From Selaginella tamariscina (Eukaryota > Streptophyta > Lycopodiopsida > Selaginellales > Selaginellaceae), in contig PUQB01000140.1 in NCBI GenBank assembly GCA_003024785.1, positions 344,090 through 408,089 of the forward strand: a DNA stretch of 64,000 nucleotides, written 5' to 3'. Below, one piece after another: positions 1 to 13,444 of the stretch. Both the position numbers and the translations under genes were made by a program. The first letter of the stretch is position 1; every line of letters starts with the position of its first letter. Under the pieces are notes generated by a model. That model saw nothing but the letters and a program-made list of their open reading frames with translations, made no database searches and was not told the DNA's origin.

Positions 1-552
1 CTCCAACGGCCCTGATCCTCCATCCGATACACCGATAGCTGAGAGGGACGTATTCGGCAATGTACGTTATCCAAACATTACAAGTCAAGCGGCACGGAGC
101 ATCGTCAACTTGATCAGGGGTCCTCACAGTGATGCGTGGGTTTTTGACTACTGCACTAGGGGGTCCGTCTTGAAGGAGTGTTACCTTCGGGATACATGTG
201 TGTTTGCCGTTGAAAAGGATAAGACCATGGTTAAGGACCTGAACAAGTGGATAGAGAGGTTCTCAACTGACTACCCCAACAAACGATACAGGAGTATTTG
301 AGAAAGTTCCCTCCCGATAAGTGCGATAGTTCTGAAGACGAATCTGATTCAATGTTGGAGTCTGAGGACGAACTTCAATCAGATATTAGACCGGAAGTTA
401 TCTCGAGGAATACAGAACATTCACACACTCCATTACCTATGGAAACATCAACAGAAGATACGGAAGATCTTGAACCATCTCACAAGCGGCCTAGACCTTC
501 TTCGCCTCACTCAGAAGGTAATAGCGAAGAAGAATTGTTAATGAGTTCTTAA
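1..552 (+). CDS. C-terminal end of a ParB-like/methyltransferase-like protein, copy A (cut by window start)
   Basis: This is the 3' end of a gene whose fuller copy lies at 29,080-32,204; the two are nearly identical at the nucleotide level. It covers a region resembling the SAM-binding motif I of N4/N6 DNA methyltransferases (VFDYCTRGSVLKE, about 139-178) and an acidic, Ser-rich tail with a KRPRPSS basic patch, ending in ...EEELLMSS. The reading frame changes between the methyltransferase-like part (to about 300) and the tail (298-552), so this copy is interrupted or mis-sequenced. Canonical glycines of motif I are not all present, so enzyme activity is doubtful. An FCP1-like gene follows in the same direction, as in the second copy. 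The start of the gene lies outside the window. Confidence 0.6.
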
Positions 553-753
553 AGTGACGAATAGTTGTAAATAAGTGTAACATAAGGCATTTTTGTATAT
601 TTCGTTTATATTTGTACAGAAAATAAATTCTCAAGGATTAATGAAGCTTTTAATTCAAACATGGGTCACACATTAACAAGGTAAATAATATACCTTGATA
701 ATTATAAGGTCAGCTAATTATCATTTTGCAGATGTAATGAAACAGTTGAGAAC

Positions 754-2009
754 ATGGATTTTCAACATTGCCATGAGGTGAGAGAGGGGTTTGGCGAAAA
801 TTTCTTGTGCCACATGTCAGAATGACAGAGTTCATGCAGGAAATGGATAATAATGCAACTCAAAACATCGTTACCATGGGGACCACTTCAGTTTTTTCAT
901 CACCATTTCTATTGGCTTCCATCCGAAATCACTTTCTTCAGCGCCTGCAATATCTGAATCTTGTAAGGATGATGTACAATTAAATGATAAAGAGATAGGC
1001 AACGATATAGTGTCAACAGATAAATGTGAAAGGGAGCAAACAAGTGAGTTGCAAAGTATTCAAGAGGCAACGCTACCCCATGTTACCTATGGCCATATTT
1101 GTTGTTGGATGTTAATGGTGTTCTGCTTCATCGACAAAGGCCCGAGGATAGGAAAAAGGAAATCAAACAAGGAGATTTCATTCCTTGTCATGGTAAATTT
1201 CAATATGATATTATTTTTCGTCCAGGGTTGAACCGTCTCTTTCAAAAGCTTAAGGAGATGGGTACACTTGTGGGGATTTGGTCATGCATACAGATTCACA
1301 ACTTGACACCGCTGCTGAATTTGCTTAAAAACATTGTAGTGTTGCAGAAGAGGTGATTCGTAAAGATTGGATTTTTGACTAGCGAATGTGTTATAAACCT
1401 CTCGAATTTCACAATATAGGAAAGGAAAGCAAGCCATACTTCTTCAAGAATGAAAGATTAATTGGGCTTCATAGGGAGATCAGTCACTCAAGGATAATGA
1501 AGAATGCACATATCTTAGTGGTAACGACTCTCCTCAGAAGGCTATGCTCAACCAAAACATTGATTGTATTCATCCAATCACTTTCAATCCATATTCTGAT
1601 ACTGATATTATGGATGAGCTAGTGAATTACTTGAATACGTGTCTCAGAAAGAAGAATTTCGAAAACTTTTATGAGCAGTATCCACCGTATCAAACATTTC
1701 CTGAAGCTTTTTTTCTCATGATTTTGAGTTTTATAAAATGAAGGATAGCAACCGGGCGCTTTATAATATTATTCTTAAGGAACGTCATTCTTTAGACAAG
1801 CCTTTATGCAGACCTGGTTTATTACATCTTATGTATTAACAAGGATGGCAACTTCCAATTGCATTCGTGAGAGTGTAAGGTGGTGGCAACAACATCAAGA
1901 TATTGACCAAAATGATTCGATTAATCCGGAGAGTGATGATTTAGACAAAATGAGGAAATTTCTCTGTATGGTTAGGAAGAAAGTATTTATAAATAAATTA
2001 ACATGTTGA
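754..2009 (+). pseudogene. FCP1-like HAD phosphatase, copy A, frame-disrupted
   Basis: The sequence parallels the longer-framed copy at 32,420-33,653. Exon 1 (754-777) encodes MDFQHCHE, followed by a short intron ending at 828 and a long second exon. The HAD/FCP1 (NLI-interacting factor) signature LLDVNGVL is at about 1,102-1,125, followed by the conserved FRPGL segment and a Trp-rich C-terminal part (VRWWQQHQD). Several small indels and one stop split it into at least five overlapping frames, so it is either a decaying duplicate or affected by consensus errors. FCP1-like proteins dephosphorylate Ser/Thr, but the second Asp of the DxD catalytic motif is Asn here, a change also seen in a group of plant HAD proteins. 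Family call is firm, function is inferred. Confidence 0.65.
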
Positions 2010-4971
2010 TAAGGAAATGATTTCATTTGTAATTATGTTTGATAATATTTTTTAATTATTGTAAACTATTTTTAGAACGAAGAATAATATAAATATTCTA
2101 AGATATTTTAGGAATATTCCTTACTAAGTAAGGTTATTGAAGGATTAATTTATTAGTTAATTAATATTTAAGGCTTAATTACATATTAATTAAATAATTA
2201 ATTAATAATTAAAACTTAAGTATTAATTAGTAATTTACTTTATATTCCCATTTTCACATATCATGCCCACTTTAGTTACAACGTGCATACAAGTTACATA
2301 TGTGTCTAAACACATGTTTGCCTCAAAATTTGTGACTAGGTTTTGTGACATCATTTCGCTAGGGCTTGTCACCATTATGGTTTCCTTAATATTAAGGGTT
2401 TCCTATAGCATTGGGTTTTCCATCGTTGATTTATTGATTGGGGTTTCTTTTAATATACCATTTGGGTCTCTTAATTTTGTCATTGGGTTGTCATAATCTC
2501 GTCATGGAGGTGTCTAATTGGATTTTTCGCCATCGATGGTTTGGTAAATTTCACCATTGGGGTTTGTTATCTCGTATTGATTACTTTAGTAGTTTTTTGT
2601 TGCACTTCCACAATTACATCAACTCCATAGTGGAGCAAAAGGTAAATATTGTTCCATTATCTTAGGATATAGCTCAATTTCTAGTAGAAGCATGGTAAAA
2701 AACATCTCGATCTATGGAAAATTTGAATATTCCTTCCCGCGTGCGAGATTTGTTGATCCGGTGATGCTTATTTTTCAAAATGAGAATAATCTCATTCAAA
2801 AATATATTTTTTTGTTAACACGAAGAAATCTTCTTTTTGGTTGAAAAAAAAATATTTTAAAGAACCAGATGCTTCTTGTTCGAGACAACATCTAGGACAT
2901 TGGTAACTATCAAACGAGATGCTTTTTTATTCAAATTTTATTATTAAACCAATGTTACTATCAGAATACTGGAAACAATATGTGATTTAGAATAATTGGC
3001 ATGGTATTCTACATTCTTATAGAATGAAATGTTTCTTGTTAATTATCTGATCCTGGGAATAACACATGATTTAGGGAATGAGGTTCAAAATGATAACCAT
3101 TTTTCCCATGTTTATGTTACCGAGAATGCGATTGTTGTTTACATATTAATAAACACATTAATTATTTTGAACAAGATGCTTCTGGTCGGAATTTTAGAAA
3201 TTTCGATATTAAAAGTTTGTATTTAATCTAATCTATATTTTAAACATATGCAATTCATATGTATTTTGTTTGCATTTTCCTTTTGAATAATGAAATGATT
3301 CTCGTTTAGTAATTCTTTTACTAGGAGTCAATGGTAATTTCTTTGACATGCATTATTAGTCATGCGATAAGTCCATTTTCACAATAATAATAATAAAGAG
3401 ATGCATCTCATTCTTACATTTAAATGATTCAATTTTGTCACACAGACTGCTTTATTTCATATTTTCATCGTGAGGTAAGATTTATCATGTTTCTTACCTT
3501 AGGTTATACAACTCATGTCGTATTAGTTGCCATAAAATTTGTGTGAAGTCTCTAGTCGTTTATAAACACTCATGCATGTAGATTATTATCATTTGCACAA
3601 TCCAAATCTAAAAAATTAATTATTTTTGCCTTCTATAAATATGACTCATCTTCCAAAAGTAAATTGCATAACTTTATTTATTATTAATTTATTTTATTTT
3701 AAATTTATATACAAAGTATATTAACATTAAAAACCATAACCCAAGAACCACAATAATTCATTTAAATTTATAAAAGTGTATATGCAATCTTTTATAAATT
3801 TATATTTTCTAATTTTTATTTTAAATAATGAAAAGGTAAAAAATAATTATGTATATGAAAATATGAGTAATAAATATAATTATGAATTGATTTATAAATT
3901 ATGTTTATTTTAAAATGCAAATGTATATAAAACATAGTAAAAGTCTAAACTCTGCATTGTCGAGGAAATACTAGTTTATCATATATAAAAGTGACATGCT
4001 TTATTAAAACATATTCACTAGTAGAGCTAGTACACTTTGTAGTTTGTTCAATTAGAATAAAGTCTAGACTTTCATTAACTTTTATAAACATATGCATTTA
4101 ATAATTAATATAATTAATATATTAACTAATAATAAAGATAATACTAGTATATTCATATTCCAACATTAATAATTTTTAACATTTGTTTGTTTAAAATAAA
4201 GCTACTAGATATAAAGTTATAAAAGATTATATATACACTTTTATAAATTGAAATGAAATATTATAGTTCTTGTTTTATGATTTTTTAATGTTAATATCAT
4301 AAAATTAAAATTAAAAAATAATTATCAAAGTAAAGTTATGTAATTTACAGAAAGATTAGTCATACTTACATCTGGGGGGTTCACTATTAATATAAGTATA
4401 ACCTAAGGTTTAAAAACTACCCCACCTTATAAGGAGTAAACTATATATAGTGACCATGCACCTTATAAATATTTTCTTAAGAAAATATTTAAATGTAATA
4501 CCCGGTACCTTATATATTAGTAATATATTTAATAAAAACAACCCTATTCTTACTTATACACACACTTTTTCTTCCCTTTCCTAGATGTTGAACACTCTAA
4601 GATGAAGTCGTTGAATTGTTGCTTGCTATGATTTGTAAGAGCGTACTTATGAGTCTGAGGATGTAAGTCAATGGTGCAAGTCTTATAAGTTGTAGATATT
4701 CACCAACATGTTGTCTAGCAAGTCATATGTGTATCATGTAGTTCTAGCTTAATTAGTCTTACATTCATTGTAATATGCAAGGATGAACTCGATCTTTCCA
4801 GCTAGTAAATCTGTTAAGTCCAAAGATTCTATGCTTTCTCTCCAAACTCTTCCATTCTTGCTATGCATGCTTTTTTTTAAAAACATTTTCTTCAAACCAA
4901 CAAGCAATATTTGAGCCTATCCCAATGGTTTAGCAGCAGTCATGTGTCTGTCCCAATTGTAAGAGCAAAGC

Positions 4972-5538
4972 CTATACTTTACCCTTGTCAACCTGCCCTT
5001 CGACAACCCAAGGATTGTTATTAAGTTGTGAAACCAATGTTCCTTTGCAAACAACCTTGTCATCAACTAGAATGTCGTTGTCGTGACGTAAAGCTTGTTC
5101 ATCATGGTCAAGAACTTCATCAAATGTAAGAAGTAGAAATAAGTCTTCGTCAATTGCTTCCCATGTTTCATCTCTAACCTTTTCGTTTCCTGCTTGTTGG
5201 ATCTCATCAGACTCGTCTTGGTCGGTCACTTTTAATGATGATTGAAATTCTTGCTGATGGAAATCTTCAAAGTCCCAAGGCCGAGACCACCATTCGTCAT
5301 TAGAAATGATTCCCACTTTTGAACATAAACCTTGCACATCTGAAAATCCTTCCCATTCAGCCTTCATCATGATGATTTCCTGTTTAATACACCAATTTGA
5401 TACTCTACTATTCGATGTGCTTTCTAACATATCCACTGCATCATAATATCTTTCATTGCTGATCATCCCTCCGACTTTAGAGAAAAAGTTCTGTGTACAA
5501 TCTGAATATGTCTCTAATAAAGGACATGGCATATCCAA
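4972..5538 (-). CDS. Unrecognised 188-residue ORF in the left arm of the inverted repeat
   Basis: An open frame of 188 residues on the minus strand, acidic, with a Trp-rich patch (DEWWSRPWDFEDF, around residues 80-92) and a DKVVCKGTLVSQLNNN segment near the C-terminus. I do not recognise the family. Degraded versions occur in the right arm (5,845-6,520, plus strand) and in the third copy (36,940-37,740, minus strand), so it is part of the repeat and not a single-copy gene. Compared with those two, this copy lacks a short internal stretch near 5,390-5,412. It may be a captured host fragment or the residue of an element-encoded protein. It is open but probably not functional. Confidence 0.35.
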   Translation of the reverse strand: MDMPCPLLETYSDCTQNFFSKVGGMISNERYYDAVDMLESTSNSRVSNWCIKQEIIMMKAEWEGFSDVQGLCSKVGIISNDEWWSRPWDFEDFHQQEFQSSLKVTDQDESDEIQQAGNEKVRDETWEAIDEDLFLLLTFDEVLDHDEQALRHDNDILVDDKVVCKGTLVSQLNNNPWVVEGQVDKGKV

Positions 5539-6416
5539 ATGTTTATCACGAAAGAACCTACTTACAAATTGTTAGAAAGAAACTACTTACAAATTGTTAA
5601 AAATAATTTGCATCACAAACGCAAGACAAATTTGGTTGCTTAATAAGTAAAATGACGTAATGACAAGAAATCTGTATGTCCAAACATCCCGTGACTGATG
5701 AAGTTCTTTGTTATATTGTTCTTATCCGTATCTGCATAGACAAATCACAAACACTAGAGCTTATGTTAGAATAAATCAATGACAATTGTCGAGGAAGATC
5801 TTGAGATTGGGTCCTATATATCAAAGTCCTATATCCTATATATATTAAAGTCGGAGTCGGAGGATGATTACAATGAAATATGTTATGTTGCAGTGGATAT
5901 ATTAAAAAGCGCAACAGGTTTGAATCGAATAGTAGAGTATCAAACTCTTGGTGTACTTAAGTTTCCAAAGGCTCATCTAAAACAAGAAATCATTTGGGGA
6001 AATTGGAAGCTTTTGGGGGACAAGTTACTAATGATTCAACATGCAACTTGGAGGCCTACTCCAACATCAAGACTGATGATCTCATGATGAAGGTTGAATG
6101 GGAAGGATTTTAAATGCGCATTTCTGATGATGAATGGTGGTCTCGGCAAAGAATTTCCATCAGCAAGAATTTTAGTCGTCATTAAAAGTAACCGGCCAAA
6201 ACGAGTCTGATGATATCTAACAAGTAGGAAACAAAAAAGAGATGAAACATGAGAAGCAATTGACAAAGACTTATTTCACTTCTAAACTTTGTCATACATT
6301 TGATGAAGTTCTTGACCATGATGAACAAGCTTTATGTCATGACACACAACATTCTAATCGATGACAAGGTTGTTTACAAAGGAACACTAGTTTCACAACT
6401 TAATGGTAATCCTTGA

Positions 6417-6953
6417 TTGTCGAAGGACAAGTTGACAAGGGTAAAGTATAAGCTTTGTTGTTACAATCAGGACAAACACATGACTGCTACTACAACCATT
6501 GGGATAGGCTCAAACATTGCTCGTTGGTTTGAAGAAAATATTTTTGAAAAAACAAGACCAAAACATTGTGCAAAGAAGACAAAGCTTATTCGGTACATAG
6601 GAAGGATCTTGAGCATGCATAGCAAGAATGGAAGAGCATGGAGAGAAAGCAGAGAATGTGTGGACTTAACATATTTACTAGCTGGAGAGATCAAGTTCAA
6701 CCTTGCATATTACAATGAATGTGAGACAATTGAAGTTGGAACTACATGATACACATATGACTTGCTAGACAACATGTTGGTGAATATCGACAGCCTTAAA
6801 AGGACTTGCACCATTGACTTACAATCCTTAGACTCAGAAGTACGCTCTTACAAATCACAACAAGTAGCAATTCAACGACTTCACCTTAGAGCGTTCAACA
6901 TCCAGGAAAGGGAAGAAAAAGTCTTGCGTATAAGTAAGAAAATATATTACTAA
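6417..6953 (+). pseudogene. Right-arm continuation of the unrecognised repeat ORF
   Basis: Two adjacent open segments (6,417-6,749 and 6,762-6,953) continue the protein seen in the left arm past its KGTLVSQL region. Visible stretches include TTIGIGSNIARWFEENIFEK and a Lys/Arg-rich part, then a piece rich in Leu and Gln that resembles coiled coil (LDSEVRSYKSQQVAIQRLHL). The same stretch is recognisable but broken in the copy at 36,480-36,960. No family recognised. It shows that the repeat once carried a longer coding sequence than the 188-residue frame. Confidence 0.35.
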
Positions 6954-9205
6954 TATATAAGGTATCGGGTATTACATTTAAATATTTTTAAAAATATATA
7001 TTTATAAGGTATATGGTCATTATATATAGTTTACTCCTTATAAGTTTTAAACCTTAAGCATGCACCATGGTTTATACTTATATTAATAGTGAACCCCTCG
7101 GGATGTAAGTACGATTAATCTTCCATAAGTAAATTACATAACTTTATTTTGATATTTATTTTTTTAATTTTAAATTTATGAAAACAAGATCTATAATATT
7201 TCATTTCAATTTATAAAAGTGTATGTATAATCTTTTATAACTTTATATCTAGTAGCTTTTTATTTTAAATAAACAAATGTTAAAAATTATTAATGTTGGA
7301 ATATGGGTATACAAGTATTATCTTTAATTATTAATTAATTTATAAATTATATTAATTATTAAATGCATATGTTTATAAAAGTTAATGAAAGTCTAGACTT
7401 TATTCTAATTGAACAAACTACAAGTGTATTAGCTTTAGTGAATATGCTTTTATAAAGCATGTCACTTTTATATATAATAAACCCATATTTCTTAGTAGTG
7501 TAGAGTCTATACTTTTACTATATTTTATATACATTTGCATTCTAATAAATATAATTTATAAGTCAATTCAAAATCATATTTATTACTCATATTTTCATAT
7601 ACATACATTATTATTATTTTACCTTTCATTATTTTAAATAAAAATTAGAAAAAAATAAAGTTATAAAAAATTACATGTACACTTTTATAAATTTAAATGA
7701 ATTACTGTGGTTTTTGTGTTATGGTTTTTAATGCTAATATATTTGTATATAAATTTAAAATAAAATAAAATTAATAATAAAGTAAAATTATGCAATTTAC
7801 TTTTGGAAGATGCAAAAATAATTAATTTTTAGATTTAAATCGTGCAGATGATAACAATTTACATGCACGAGTGTTTATAAATGACTGGAGACTTCATACA
7901 AATTTAGGACGACTAATAGGACATGGATTGTATAACCCGAGGTAAGAAACATGATGAAGAACTATATGCAATTATGAAATAAAAATAATGTATGCAATCT
8001 GAAGTAATGTAGCAATATGTGTGACAGAATTGAATCATTTAAATATAAGAATGAGATGCATCTTGTTATCATTATTATTGTGAGAATAGACTTATTGCAT
8101 GACTAATAATGCTTGTCAAAAAAATTACCCTTGACTCTTAGTAAAAGAATTACTAAACGAGAATCATTTCCTTATCCAAAAGGCAATGTAGGCAAAATAC
8201 ATATTAATTGCAAACATCTAAAATACAGATTAGATACAAACTTTTAATTAATATCGAAACTTCTAAAATTTTGACAAGAAGCATCTCGTTCAAAATAATT
8301 AATGTGTTTTATGTTAGTCGTTCTAATATGTAAACAATAATTGCATTGTCGGTAACATAAACATGGCAAAATGGTTTTTATTTTGAACCTTATTCCCTAA
8401 ATCATGTGTTATTCAAGATCAAGTAATTAAACAAGAAACATCTCGTTCTAGAAGAATGCAAAAATACCATGCCAATTATTCTAAATGACATATTGTTTCT
8501 AGTATTTTGATATTAATAACATTGGTCTGGCAAAAAAATTTGAAATAAGAAGCATCTCGTTTGAGAGTTATTGATGTCCTAGAGGTTGTTTCAAACAAGA
8601 AGCATTTGGTTCTTTAGAATATGTTTTTTTCAACCAAAAAGGAGATTTCTTTGTGTTATCGAAAAAATGTATTTTTGAACGAGATTATTTTCATTTTGAA
8701 AAACAAGCATCACCATATCAACAAATCTTGCACGTGAGAAGGAAAATTCAAATTTGCTTGACAAGAACATAGAGGGTCCACAGAGTTAGATGCTTTACCA
8801 TGCTTCTAACAAAATTAAGCTATATCGCTAAGATAATGGAATAATATTTACCTTCTGCTTGGTGTAATTGTATAAGTGAAACATAAGAACTACTAAAGCA
8901 ATCAAAGACGAGACAACAAACCCTAATGGTGAAATCTACCAAACCACCGATGGCTAAAAATTCAATTAAACACCCTAATGACGAGATTATGACAACCCAA
9001 TGGCAAATTAAGAATCCCAAATGGTGTACAATCCAATTTACAAAGATTTAAAGAAACCCTAATCAATAAATTAATGATGAAAAACCCAATGCTATACTAA
9101 TATAAGAAACCATAATGGCGACAAGCGAAAACCTAGTCACAAATTTTAAGGCAATATGTGTGCAGACATGTGTTTAGATGCATATGTAGCATGTATCCAT
9201 ATTAA

Positions 9206-12200
9206 CATAACGTAAAATTTTCAAAATGATTTGGGAATAATTCAAATGACAAATACCTTGACATGGCAAGTAGATTGATGGTGAATTTATGTGCTAGTTA
9301 ATAGCACCAACATCGATAAGGTGACATAATAATTAGAAGCATTATAGCTTGATGAAGAATATGTAAGTATTGACATACCATTGAATTATAAAATAAATTA
9401 GAGTACAACAAGTAGAGTAGACTTTAATGATATAGGAATAATTTTAATGTGAAAGGATTGATATGAATAATAGATAATTAATGATCAATGAATTGTCAAA
9501 ATTTAGTTCACTAAGCTACAATAATGATAAGTTTGCGCAATCTAAAGCGTTGGTGAAGTAACGATGACTACATTTGTATTTCAAACAAACAAGAATATCA
9601 ATAAGTACGGAAAAATTCTGTGTATAAGGAACGACGAACACCACAACTAGGTTTTTGTTCAATCCCTTGTTCTTTAACAACATCTTAAAAGCAAATTACT
9701 ATCATTGGCAACATCACATAAGTTATATTAATTAAATGTTTATGTGCATAGAATGAAACTCATCTCATGATTCCATTCACATAAAACATATATCCTTAAA
9801 ATATTCTATTTAATAAAAAAATATTATATTACAGATACATACATGCATTTGAGACAAGAATAGTCTCGTTGGTTATTCCATTAAACTCAAAATTGTATAA
9901 CTTTAATTATCTTATTAATTAGAACATTCTTGTTATGTATTTCCTTAATTATAATCACTTGAACAAAGTGTTTTTTCCAGACATGCTTTACGAAACAATC
10001 TCGTTACACTATTCATTTTTGGTTTAACGAGATTAGTGTTGTTCAACACATGAATATGTCTTTTAAAAGTTATGTCTCATTCCATTAAAAGATGTATCAA
10101 CCTAGATAATGTATAACGAGAATAATCTTATTAACCTATTTGATTTCTTAATGAAAATGGTCTCGTAGATGATTTACCACAAAATTTATATAAAACAGCT
10201 CTTGACATGATTTTAATTTACCTTTTTCAGAAATAATGACATTTTGTAGAATTGACTTTGTGAAATTGACTCATCATGGAGGAAGTGGTAACGATCGACA
10301 ACATTGTATCTCTAAATCTTTTCATTTTATACATTTGACACATAACAATGCTACATAAAGGTTTTGCAAGTCTTTCTTGCTGTAACCACAATTGACTTAA
10401 ATTGCACCACAAATGTCTTGTTGCTTGGTCTTTGTTTAAGTTAAAGGTGTTTGGGTCTTCTTGAACAATGTGTAAGTTCACATGGTGTAAAGCTCTCCTC
10501 AACCTCTCATTATGATTCACAAAAGAATTACATGGATAAACATTGAGGTGGTGCTACTTGACGAGAATGGTGCGTCAATTGTTAATGGGATTGTAATTGT
10601 TATACATTCAAATGAGTCAACTGGAAACAATACTTTTGGATGGTTCGAAATTGTTATTTCATTAACATTTGTGCATGATCTAACACTCCAGCTTTTAAGT
10701 GGAAGACTTATGTGATGACACATAGATAAATTTGTGTTCATATCGGATCATAAGTCATTATATCAATAGGAAAAGAATGCATGAGATGTTCATATCGGAT
10801 CATAGGTCATTCTGTCAATAAGAAAAGAATGCATGAGATGATTCAATGCCAAGCAAATGTCTTTTTAACCAAAGCTGACCAAGTAAGAAAAGGCATTGTC
10901 AAATGTTATAATGTTAAATGCTAAACAAACAATAAACATGGTCAACATTATACATAAGTGAACATAAAAAAATGGCATCAAAGATTATATAAATGAACAA
11001 CCTTGCTAAAGAAGCAATTATATCTTACTTACAGAGCTTGCAGGCAAAAGAATACCAGAAACAGATTCTTATTCCCTCGAATGCACGAAAGTCAATTCAT
11101 ATGCAAATCAAAAAAGCTTCAAACAACATTTGTATTTTTCCTTCGTGGAAGAAAAATTATGATAAGCCTAAAAGAAAACTTTGAATGTTTAAGTTTTTAA
11201 AAATATATTATTTTACTCCATGTGAGAAAAACACAAACAAATTGGTCACCTATCCCAATGAATACATAAAAAGACTAGTTAGTAATAATTATTGTGTCAA
11301 ACAAGATGGATTTCTTATGATATAAGAAACTTATTTCACAATTAATTCATTACAGCTTTTTTTAATTCAATTAAAAAGTTAATTAATAAAACATATTCGA
11401 TAATTCCATGAATATCCTTAATATTTATGTTAATTTAATTTATTTAAAAACAATCTTGTTTTTTGCCATTGTGGTCATATTTTGCCATTATTGATATATG
11501 GTTTCAATCTAGATAGTGGTTTGAGTGTGTTGTTAAGAAGGCATCACAAATAAATAATTATACTATAGGTTTGGTGATAAGTGATTATGAGGTTGGACAC
11601 AATTTGAATTTTATTTAAGTTTGAAAATTGTATTTTATTTTAAGATATTAAAATTTAAAATTTGTTACGAACTTCACAAACATATACATTTTAACATGTC
11701 AAGTTAAACACGTGAAAAAATATTATTTCATATAATTTATAATATTTGTTTACATTATAAATATTAAACTTTCATTTTAAGAGCAAAAATAAAAGGATTT
11801 GTTTGTTAAGATGCTTCATAATTATAAGTGATAAGCTTACAAAAAATGTCATGTTAAAAATAAATTATAAAATAGTTGGTAGGTGAACCTCCAATGCTAA
11901 CACCTTTTCAAACTTAATATAAAATAACTCACATACTAAATATATAATAATAGAAGTTTATTAATGTAACCCAATAAAATAGTACATGCCATAAATTAAT
12001 TTTTTATAAGTTTTTTTTTTAAAATAAAAAAGGTTTTTTCGAGGTTCATCATGGAGTTTTTGTAAATTGTAATCAATTCAAATTTTTAATTTATATATAG
12101 CATTTATGATAGCTAATAATGTTAAGAAATGTTGCCCACTATAGAAGAATCTATTATATACTCTATTTAAATTCAACAAAATAATTATTACCCAAAAACA

Positions 12201-12429
12201 ATTTACTATACATAAGGTGAAAGCTCCATGTAAATGACATATTCAGTTAAATAAATAATCCAAACTTTTATTCTTTCATGAGTCGATTACTTAGTTAAGT
12301 AAATTGTATAATAAAAATTTTTTTAATTTAATTTCATGTTAGACTATTTACTGTAAAAAATTCTACCTATCTAACTTAGGTGTGACCAAATATGCAAATT
12401 GTAATTAAATTGGGCATGATATATGAAAA
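9206..12429. other. AT-rich intergenic DNA without a recognisable gene
   Basis: The stretch between the inverted repeat and the inverted phosphatase fragment is AT-rich with many short A/T runs. A less AT-rich island at about 10,227-10,741 carries open frames on both strands (97 residues minus, 67 plus), but neither resembles a known family and both lack a convincing exon context. A short local duplication (CATATCGGATCATA...GTCA) occurs at about 10,739-10,835. Confidence 0.5.
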
Positions 12430-13425
12430 TGAAAATATAAAATAAATTACTAGTTAATAATTAAGTTCTAGTTATTAATTAATTTTTTAATAAATACATA
12501 TTTAAGTCTTAATTATTTATTAATTAACCAATTAATCATTAATTAATGCTACTTAGTGTTAATAAAATCATTTTTATCATTACTAGAAAATATATCTTTG
12601 CACTAATATGCAATAAAGAAATGAATAAAAAATAATGTTCATGTCAATATACACTTAATAAACATTACAATTTGAAATACATAGAGAGAATATTTATATG
12701 ATAAAACAATTAATATATTCTAGCAAGATATTCATAAAGTAAAGAATATTTAAAAATATCTTTGAATATTTATAATTTTGAGTTGTAAAAATATTTAAAT
12801 AATAAAAACATAATTAGAATCATTTCCTTATCAACATCTTAATATTACTTATCAACATCTTAATCTATTTGTAATTACTTTCTCTTTAATCATACAGAGG
12901 AAACTCCTTATTTTATATAATTATCACATCACTTTCTAAATTAATCAAATCATTCTGATTAATATCTTTATATTGTTGCTACCACATAACACTCTCATGA
13001 ATGCAATTAGGAATTGTCATCCTTATTAATATGTAATTTGTGATAAGATTAAGAGTGCATATAGGTTTATTTAAAAAATGAAGTTCCTTAATAATAATAT
13101 TATAGAGTTTTGGTTGTTTCTTCTTTAATTTATAAAACTTAAAATCATAATAAAGAAAAGCGTTAGGGTATGTTTTATATAATGAATATTATTTGTAAAA
13201 GTTTTCAAGATTGTTTTTTTTAAGACGTGTCTAATTAATTCACTAGCTCATCCATGGTATTAATATCAAAATATAAATTAAAAGTAATTAAATGAATACA
13301 AGCAATAATGTTTTTGTTAAACATAGCCTTTAAGAAGAGTCACATACCACTAATATATGTGCATTTTAATTATCCTTAACTGATTAATTCTTAATAGAGC
13401 CCAATCGATGTTTCATTCTGTTGAC
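12430..13425 (-). pseudogene. FCP1-like phosphatase fragment, copy C, inverted and decayed
   Basis: Read on the minus strand, 13,425 to 12,430 follows the phosphatase copies at 1,450-2,240 and 33,100-33,900: the ATGGATGAGCTAGTGAATTA segment, the ACAAGGATGGCAAC-like segment, the Trp-rich C-terminal region and the AT-rich 3' flank all line up. It begins inside the gene, so it is 5'-truncated. Most differences on the sense strand are C to T and G to A, leaving the copy far more AT-rich than the other two. That pattern is expected of long-methylated, silenced DNA. There is also an extra segment of about 150 bp in the 3' flank (about 12,600-12,780). It is clearly non-coding now. Confidence 0.75.
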
Positions 13426-13444
13426 ATATATTTACATTTTAATA

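Larger units (their letters stand above)
2285..9205. repeat. Giant inverted repeat (two arms of about 3.2 kb, short spacer)
   Basis: The left arm (about 2,285-5,480) reappears reverse-complemented as the right arm (about 5,845-9,205). Anchors: the start of the left arm (TACATATG...CTAAACACATG, 2,295-2,314) matches 9,170-9,195; the segment with GGGGTTCACTATTAATATA at 4,376 matches 7,080-7,100; the coding-like segment near 4,970-5,005 matches 6,417-6,455. About 360 bp lies between the arms. The arms have diverged by many substitutions and small indels, so it is not a recent event or an assembly artefact. No obvious transposase is visible. It could be a foldback-type element or an inverted duplication of an older repeat. 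A transcript across it would form a long hairpin. Confidence 0.8.

Noticed and set aside
2263-3226. Short open frames in the left arm of the inverted repeat (2,263-2,665 and 3,029-3,226)
   Set aside because: They are not conserved as frames in the right arm and show no family resemblance.
10227-10741. Opposed 97- and 67-residue frames in a less AT-rich island
   Set aside because: Neither resembles a known family, they overlap on opposite strands, and no splice or repeat context supports them.
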